Below, piece after piece: positions 31,223-35,516 of a stretch of DNA of 35,516 nt. The first letter of the stretch is position 1; each line of letters opens with the position of its first letter. Both the position numbers and the translations under genes were made by a program. Under the pieces are notes generated by a model. That model ran no database searches and was not told where the DNA came from. It worked only from the letters and a program-made list of their open reading frames with translations. This stretch comes from UBA1715 sp036752345. Lineage in GTDB: Bacteria; Bacteroidota; Bacteroidia; Bacteroidales; UBA1715. The DNA lies in NCBI GenBank assembly GCA_036752345.1, contig DAIOSV010000022.1, positions 1 through 35,516 on the forward strand, read 5' to 3'.

Positions 31223-31230
31223 AAATTTTG
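31223..31230 (+). promoter_or_regulatory. Candidate -7 promoter element (AAATTTTG) of tonB-frr
   Basis: AAATTTTG differs from TAnnTTTG at the first base only and ends 19 nt before ATG 31250, the spacing seen elsewhere in the window. It is the only candidate upstream of this unit. Confidence 0.4.
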
Positions 31231-31249
31231 ACAGATAGAACTTAAGATT

Positions 31250-31945
31250 ATGGAAGTAAAGAAAAGCGAGAAAGCAAATCTTGAAAACAAACGATTTTTG
31301 TTCAAAGAAATCGGTTTTGTTGTAGTGCTTTTACTCATTTTGGGAGCATTTGAGTTGGGCGTATATGATACCCAAACGGAACGTGCAACCGGAGGCCCTA
31401 TTTCTGAGGATGACATGGAAATGGTTGAAGTAACCCGTGAGCCAGAACAACCAGAGGCTGAACAACCCAAACCGGAACTTGTTTCTGAACCACAGCCTGA
31501 TCCTACAATTACTGAAACTTCAGATACTACAGCAAAAACGGGTTCTATATCAGGTGAAAATACAAACATCCACCAAAAACTTCTTCCTCCATCACCAATC
31601 CAAGGTCCAGAAGGTGAGGACGAAGGTACTCCTCATATTCGCGTTGAAAAAATGCCTGTATTCCCTGGTGGTATGCAAGCCTTGATGAGATTCATTGGTG
31701 AAAAGTTAGTTTATCCACAAGAAGCTGCAGATATGGGTATAGAAGGTCTTGTAGTTGTGAAGTTTGTTGTAAATAAATCAGGGAAAGCTGTAAAACCGGA
31801 GATTCTTAAATCGGTAAATCCTATGCTTGATCAAGCTGCGCTTGATGTTGTTGCAAAACTCCCTACTTTCGAACCTGGAGAACAAGCTGGTGAAAAAGTT
31901 CCGGTATATTACAATCTGCCCGTTCAATTTAAAATAGGCAAATAA
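31250..31945 (+). CDS. tonB: Energy transducer TonB
   Basis: A 231-residue TonB of the Bacteroidota type. It has a cytoplasmic N-terminus, one membrane anchor (EIGFVVVLLLILGAFELGVY, about 20-39), a proline/glutamate-rich periplasmic spacer (EQPEAEQPKPELVSEPQPDP), and the C-terminal domain from about 140, with FPGGMQALMRFIGEKLVYPQEA and GLVVVKFVVNKSGKAVKPEI, ending in YYNLPVQF. This form drives SusC-like and other TonB-dependent receptors. No exbB/exbD lies next to it, so it would use a shared motor. frr starts 5 nt after its stop, so a transport gene and a translation factor share an mRNA. Confidence 0.93.
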   Translation: MEVKKSEKANLENKRFLFKEIGFVVVLLLILGAFELGVYDTQTERATGGPISEDDMEMVEVTREPEQPEAEQPKPELVSEPQPDPTITETSDTTAKTGSISGENTNIHQKLLPPSPIQGPEGEDEGTPHIRVEKMPVFPGGMQALMRFIGEKLVYPQEAADMGIEGLVVVKFVVNKSGKAVKPEILKSVNPMLDQAALDVVAKLPTFEPGEQAGEKVPVYYNLPVQFKIGK

Positions 31946-31950
31946 TTTTT

Positions 31951-32511
31951 ATGGAAGAACTAGAATTAGTTATAGAAGATACGAATGACCGAATGAAAGC
32001 GCCTCTATCGCGCTTAGATGCTGAATTGTCTAAACTTCGTGCTGGCAAAGCTTCTCCTGTCATGTTGGAATCGGTGAAAGTTGATTATTATGGAACCATG
32101 TCTCCATTGAGTCAAATAGCCAACATAAATACTCCAGATGCTCGCACTTTGCTTGTACAGCCTTGGGAGAAAAAAATGATTGACCCCATAGAAAAAGCAA
32201 TTCTTGCTGCAAATTTGGGCTTGACTCCAATCAACGATGGCGTTATGATTCGTATCAATATCCCGGTTTTAACTGAGGAACGTCGTAAGGAATTGTGCAA
32301 GCAAGCTCGTTCTGAGGCAGAAACCTCAAAGGTAGTCGTTCGTAATATTCGCCGTGATGCCAACGAAATGTTGAAGAAGTTGCAAAAAGATGGTTTAGCA
32401 GAAGATGTTGCCAAAGATGGTGAAGCACAAATTCAAAAAATTATTGATGGTGCAATTGCGAAAATAGATGAGAAAACTGCAGCTAAAGAGGCTGATATAA
32501 TGAAAATATAG
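31951..32511 (+). CDS. frr: Ribosome recycling factor
   Basis: A 186-residue RRF, which with EF-G splits post-termination ribosomes. The protein shows the family's sequence from LRAGKASPVMLESVKVDYYGTMSPLSQIANI through RTLLVQPWEKKMIDPIEKAI and the long-helix block ERRKELCKQARSEAETSKVVVRNIRRDANEMLKKL, and the length is exactly typical (185-186). It is co-transcribed behind tonB. In many genomes frr follows pyrH; that neighbour is absent here. A strong terminator ends the unit. Confidence 0.97.
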   Translation: MEELELVIEDTNDRMKAPLSRLDAELSKLRAGKASPVMLESVKVDYYGTMSPLSQIANINTPDARTLLVQPWEKKMIDPIEKAILAANLGLTPINDGVMIRINIPVLTEERRKELCKQARSEAETSKVVVRNIRRDANEMLKKLQKDGLAEDVAKDGEAQIQKIIDGAIAKIDEKTAAKEADIMKI

Positions 32512-32530
32512 AAAAAACCTTTCTTAAAAG

Positions 32531-32571
32531 AAAATCTCGAAAGAAACAATTCTTTCGGGATTTTTTGTTTT
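32531..32571 (+). terminator. Strong rho-independent terminator between frr and murB
   Basis: AAAATCTCGAAAGA (32531-32544) pairs over all 14 bases, with a single U-G, with TCTTTCGGGATTTT (32551-32564) around the loop AACAAT. A T tract follows. On the minus strand the stem is also followed by GATTTTCTTTT, so it may stop murB transcription as well. Confidence 0.9.
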
Positions 32572-32584
32572 TAATAGTTCGGGT

Positions 32585-33589
32585 TTATAGAAAAATAACT
32601 TCCGGAACAATCTCAATACCATAGGTTTTATAAACGGCATTTTGAATGTGTTTTGCTAATTCTACCACGTCGTTCCCTGTCGCATTCCCGGCATTGGTTA
32701 GCACAAGTGCTTGTTTCGGGTGAACTCTTGCATTGCCAAGTTGGAATCCTTTGAGTCCGAGCGAATCAATGAGCCAGCCGGCGGCAACTTTTACCGTGTC
32801 ATTAGGTGCAGGATACATTATAATATTGGGAAAAGTTTTCTTGAGTTGGTCGGCATTCTCTGCCGAAATAATAGGGTTTTTGAAAAAACTTCCGGCGCTA
32901 CCAATTTCTTTTGGATCGGGGAGTTTCTCTTTACGTACGGCAATGATGCCATTACGTACGGTTTGGAGTGTTGCCTGTTCTTTATCTATCACGTTTGCCA
33001 AACTGCCGTAATTGAGGTTAAATGGCGCCTCTTTCTGCAATTGGTATACAACGCTTGTTACAATGTATTTGTCAGCTTCTTCGTGCTTGAAAATGCTGTC
33101 GCGGTAGCCAAACTTGCATTCGTTTTTGGTGAAAATTCGTGTGCTTTGGTCTGCTATTGCAATGCAATGCACTTCGGAAATAACATCTTTAGCTTCGGCT
33201 CCATAAGCACCAATGTTTTGTGCCGGGCTTGCACCAACGCATCCCGGAATAAACGACAAATTTTCCACTCCGTGCAAATTGTGTGAAACAGTCCATTGTA
33301 CAAAGTCGTCCCAAACCTCACCGGCAGCGACTTTTACAAAAACATCATTGTCTTGCTCTTTGAGTATGGTAATTCCTTTTGTTTCAGGATGAATAATTGT
33401 TCCTTCGAAATCGTTGGTAAAAAGAACGTTGCTTCCGCCTCCAAGGATAAAAAACTGCACATCTTTTCGAAAATCATTCTTGAGAAATTCCGTTAAGTCG
33501 TTGTCGTTGGTGTATGAAAAGAACACGTGCGCTTTGGCTTCAATTCCAAACGTGTTGAATTTTTGCAAAGAAAAATTGTTGTATTGCAT
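32585..33589 (-). CDS. murB: UDP-N-acetylenolpyruvoylglucosamine reductase
   Basis: A 334-residue flavoenzyme that reduces UDP-GlcNAc-enolpyruvate to UDP-MurNAc with NADPH, the second step of peptidoglycan precursor synthesis. FAD-binding segments FFILGGGSNVLF near 45-56 and SFIPGCVGASPAQNIGAYG near 110, then FGYRDSIFK (family Tyr/Arg), GSAGSFFKNP with the proton-donor serine near 234, and the C-terminal glutamate in IVPEVIFL (E330) are all present. It is the longer E. coli-like type. The reading frame is open for 38 codons upstream, but ATG 33589 is chosen because the homologous sequence starts there and a perfect promoter box lies 17 nt ahead; the extension would overlap the divergent gene. 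Confidence 0.96.
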   Translation of the reverse strand: MQYNNFSLQKFNTFGIEAKAHVFFSYTNDNDLTEFLKNDFRKDVQFFILGGGSNVLFTNDFEGTIIHPETKGITILKEQDNDVFVKVAAGEVWDDFVQWTVSHNLHGVENLSFIPGCVGASPAQNIGAYGAEAKDVISEVHCIAIADQSTRIFTKNECKFGYRDSIFKHEEADKYIVTSVVYQLQKEAPFNLNYGSLANVIDKEQATLQTVRNGIIAVRKEKLPDPKEIGSAGSFFKNPIISAENADQLKKTFPNIIMYPAPNDTVKVAAGWLIDSLGLKGFQLGNARVHPKQALVLTNAGNATGNDVVELAKHIQNAVYKTYGIEIVPEVIFL

Positions 33590-33606
33590 TGTTTCCTTAT
33601 TTTTAT

Positions 33607-33614
33607 CAAAAATA
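33607..33614 (-). promoter_or_regulatory. -7 promoter element (TATTTTTG) of murB
   Basis: Minus-strand TATTTTTG, a perfect TAnnTTTG match ending 17 nt before the murB ATG and only 10 nt from the divergent start at 33625. Confidence 0.65.
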
Positions 33615-33624
33615 CAAATTTTCA

Positions 33625-34734
33625 ATGGGCAAACGACAAAAACGGGCAATACTTGTTGTGAGCAATGATTTGGTCGGCGACAATCGTGTGCACAAGGTTG
33701 CATGTACGCTTGTCAAAGCAAATTATCGCGTGTTGATTGTTGGTCGCAAGTTGCCGCAAAGTGCTCCATTGACAGAACAACCGTATCAAACGCGTCGTTT
33801 GTGCTTGCTTTGTAATACCGGTGCTCTTTTTTATGCGGAATTGAATGTGCGCTTTTTTTTCTTGTTGCTGTTTGCTCGTTATGACGTTGCTACTGCAAAC
33901 GATCTTGATACGTTGCCAGCAGCATATTTGGCCACAAAAATTCGACGTAAAAAACTCGTGTACGACAGTCACGAATATTTCACAGAGGTCCCCGAATTAG
34001 TCAACAGACCTCGTGTGCAGAACGTGTGGCTTGGCATTGAAAAACGAATATTCCCCAAGTTAAATCGTTGCATGACGGTTTGTAATTCTATTGCAGAAAT
34101 ATACGCAGCAAAATACCGTGTTTCGGTAGAGGTTGTGCAAAATTTTCCTTTCCGAATGGAGCAAGTGCCACCCTTGGCAAACTTCAAATTGCCAAGTAGG
34201 AAGGTTATTTTGTATCAAGGCACATTGAACGTACATCGAGGCTTGGATATACTTATTGCGTCAATGGTGCACCTGCCTGATTTCTGCTTGCTCATAGTTG
34301 GTGATGGCCCAAGGAGGGCGGCCTTGGAACAACAAGCGCGCGATTTGCTCGTGGAGCAGCGTGTGCTGTTTATAGGTCAGGTTGCAAAAGAGGAGGTTGC
34401 GGCGTATACGCAGTTGGCAACGCTTGGCGTTTCGCTCGAAGATGATGTGTGCGCGAATTACCATTTTGCGCTACCAAACAAGTTGTTCGATTATATTCAG
34501 GCAGAGAAACCGGTGTTGGTGTCGAATGTGCCGGAAATGGCTGCTATTGTGCAAAAATACGGTTGTGGGGAAGTGGTTACGAATCGCGAGCCGCAAGCAT
34601 TGGCTACGCAAATAATGCGGATGTGCAGTGACGCTTCGCTGCTTGATTCATATAAAGCGAATAGCAGAAAAGCAGCACAAGAACTTTGCTGGGAAAATCA
34701 AGAAGAAAAACTTTTGCAGGTGTACGAACGTTAG
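33625..34734 (+). CDS. Family 4 glycosyltransferase
   Basis: A 369-residue GT-B fold glycosyltransferase. The N-terminal domain has SNDLVGDNRVHKVACTL (acceptor side), then a hydrophobic segment AELNVRFFFLLLFARYDVATAND that may touch the membrane, and YDSHEYFTEVPELVNRP. The C-terminal domain starts at VILYQGTLNVHRGLDILI, with LLIVGDGPRRAALE and the donor-binding stretch VSLEDDVCANYHFALPNKLFDYIQAEKPVL in place of the usual E-x7-E. This resembles Bacteroidota GT4 enzymes of lipid-linked glycan synthesis. ATG 33625 is 35 nt from the divergent murB start; an upstream in-frame TTG at 33589 would overlap murB. No clean promoter box is seen for it. Its stop (TAG) interlocks with that of parE. The sugar is unknown. 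Confidence 0.87.
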   Translation: MGKRQKRAILVVSNDLVGDNRVHKVACTLVKANYRVLIVGRKLPQSAPLTEQPYQTRRLCLLCNTGALFYAELNVRFFFLLLFARYDVATANDLDTLPAAYLATKIRRKKLVYDSHEYFTEVPELVNRPRVQNVWLGIEKRIFPKLNRCMTVCNSIAEIYAAKYRVSVEVVQNFPFRMEQVPPLANFKLPSRKVILYQGTLNVHRGLDILIASMVHLPDFCLLIVGDGPRRAALEQQARDLLVEQRVLFIGQVAKEEVAAYTQLATLGVSLEDDVCANYHFALPNKLFDYIQAEKPVLVSNVPEMAAIVQKYGCGEVVTNREPQALATQIMRMCSDASLLDSYKANSRKAAQELCWENQEEKLLQVYER

Positions 34735-35516
34735 CGAAGTTCGTCGGTATCAATGCGCAAATTTTCAATCACGAAATTTTGACGTTCGGGAGTGTTGTCG
34801 CCCATGTAGAAATTCAACATTTCTTTTACAGATGTTTCGTGGCTCAAAACAACGGGTTCCAAACGAATTTCTTTTCCAATGAATACAGAAAATTCGTCTG
34901 GTGAAATTTCTCCCAAACCTTTGAATCGTGTGATTTCAGGTTCTGAAATTGCTTTAATAGCAGCAACTCGTTCTTCGTCGCTGTAGCAGTAGCGCGTTTC
35001 TTTCTTGTTGCGCACGCGGAATAGCGGCGTTTGCAATATATACACGTGACCTTCGCGAATTAAGTTTGGGCAGTACATGAGAAAGAACGTTACGAGGAGC
35101 ATTCTAATGTGCATACCATCAACGTCGGCATCGGTAGCGATAATTACTTTGTTGTAACGAAGGTTTTCCAACGACTCTTCAATGTTGAGCGCTGCCAACA
35201 GCAGATTGAGTTCTTCGTTTTCGTAAATATCTTTCTGACTTGATTGGAATGCGTTTTTCGGTTTACCGCGAAGACTGAAAACTGCTTGTGTAGAGGCGTC
35301 CCGCGATTTTGTGATAGAACCGCTTGCCGAATCTCCCTCGGTGATGAAAATGCTGGTGTCTTCACGCAAATCGTTGTTGGTATTGTAATGAATACGGCAG
35401 TCGCGAAGTTTTTTGTTGTGCAAACTTGCGCGTTTTGTCAATACTTTGTTGCGCACCATGTCAATTGCTTTGCGCGCCTTTTCAGAGTCTTGAATTTTCT
35501 TTGACATCACATCGGT
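34731..35516 (-). CDS. parE: DNA topoisomerase IV subunit B, C-terminal part, cut by the window edge
   Basis: The last 261 residues of a type IIA topoisomerase ATPase subunit, running off the window end. The TOPRIM domain is present: ITEGDSASGS (Mg-binding Glu), then IATDADVDGMHIR (the DxDxDG metal site), KGLGEISPDEF and a short C-terminus ending NLRIDTDELR. ParE decatenates daughter chromosomes with ParC; GyrB would be the alternative. I favour ParE because the sequence NKKLRDCRIHYNTNND and the short divergent C-terminus match Bacteroidota ParE. The stop overlaps the convergent GT4 gene by 4 nt. The N-terminal ATPase part lies outside the window. Confidence 0.88.
   Translation of the reverse strand, partial: TDVMSKKIQDSEKARKAIDMVRNKVLTKRASLHNKKLRDCRIHYNTNNDLREDTSIFITEGDSASGSITKSRDASTQAVFSLRGKPKNAFQSSQKDIYENEELNLLLAALNIEESLENLRYNKVIIATDADVDGMHIRMLLVTFFLMYCPNLIREGHVYILQTPLFRVRNKKETRYCYSDEERVAAIKAISEPEITRFKGLGEISPDEFSVFIGKEIRLEPVVLSHETSVKEMLNFYMGDNTPERQNFVIENLRIDTDELR

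Noticed and set aside
1..35516. CRISPR array, toxin-antitoxin, prophage, transposase, tRNA or rRNA genes
   Set aside because: I looked for regular direct repeats, integrase or transposase motifs, cloverleaf patterns and rRNA-like blocks and saw none.

Overview
The window is a chromosomal stretch from a member of the Bacteroidota, most likely Bacteroidales. Three things point there. Almost every transcription unit starts 16-30 nt downstream of a perfect TAnnTTTG box (the Bacteroidota -7 promoter element), and Shine-Dalgarno sequences are nearly absent. Several families are typical of the phylum: the GSCFA protein, a DUF5683 protein beside parAB, Lnb/DUF4105, a TPR-SpoIIE phosphatase, and TonB proteins ending in the FPGG-type domain. 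Two runs of exactly 100 N show that this is a scaffolded draft, probably a metagenome assembly.

Layout. 1-1544: end of an unidentified gene, a terminator, anmK on the minus strand, then a repeat-rich spacer. 1545-5578: plus-strand operon of a TPR/SpoIIE phosphatase, an AlkD-like HEAT protein and a Bax-inhibitor-1 membrane protein. 5579-6080: terminator, a 151-bp REP/MITE-like palindromic element, and a gap whose two flanks are the same 55 bp. 6081-8397: polysaccharide deacetylase, GT2 glycosyltransferase and an unknown exported protein. 8394-14234 (minus): mfd, a small membrane-anchored protein, a GT4 glycosyltransferase and a LutA-like protein. 14396-17531 (plus): GSCFA protein, exonuclease III, RluA-type pseudouridine synthase and a C_GCAxxG_C_C protein. 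17528-21773 (minus): a GT2-GT4 fusion, then the thyA / thioesterase / folA / mqnB operon. 21890-24914: lpxH (plus) facing DUF5683-parB-parA (minus). 25164-32511 (plus): an Lnb-like protein; nhaD-exbB-exbD-tonB, broken by the second gap; a lipoprotein and radA; a second tonB and frr. 32585-35516: murB (minus) and a GT4 gene (plus) diverge, and the GT4 gene meets the C-terminal part of parE (minus).

The genes are mostly housekeeping: envelope biogenesis and recycling (anmK, murB, lpxH, Lnb-like, four glycosyltransferases), DNA repair and segregation (mfd, radA, xth, parAB, parE), folate and thymidylate synthesis, futalosine-route menaquinone synthesis, and membrane energisation. I found no CRISPR array, prophage, transposase, tRNA, rRNA or defence island. 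The points most worth a second look are architectural: the GT2-GT4 fusion, the nhaD-exbBD-tonB arrangement, the TPR-phosphatase operon, the four convergent pairs that all overlap by exactly 4 nt, the palindromic element, and the two scaffold gaps, one probably not a gap and the other hiding parts of exbB and exbD.
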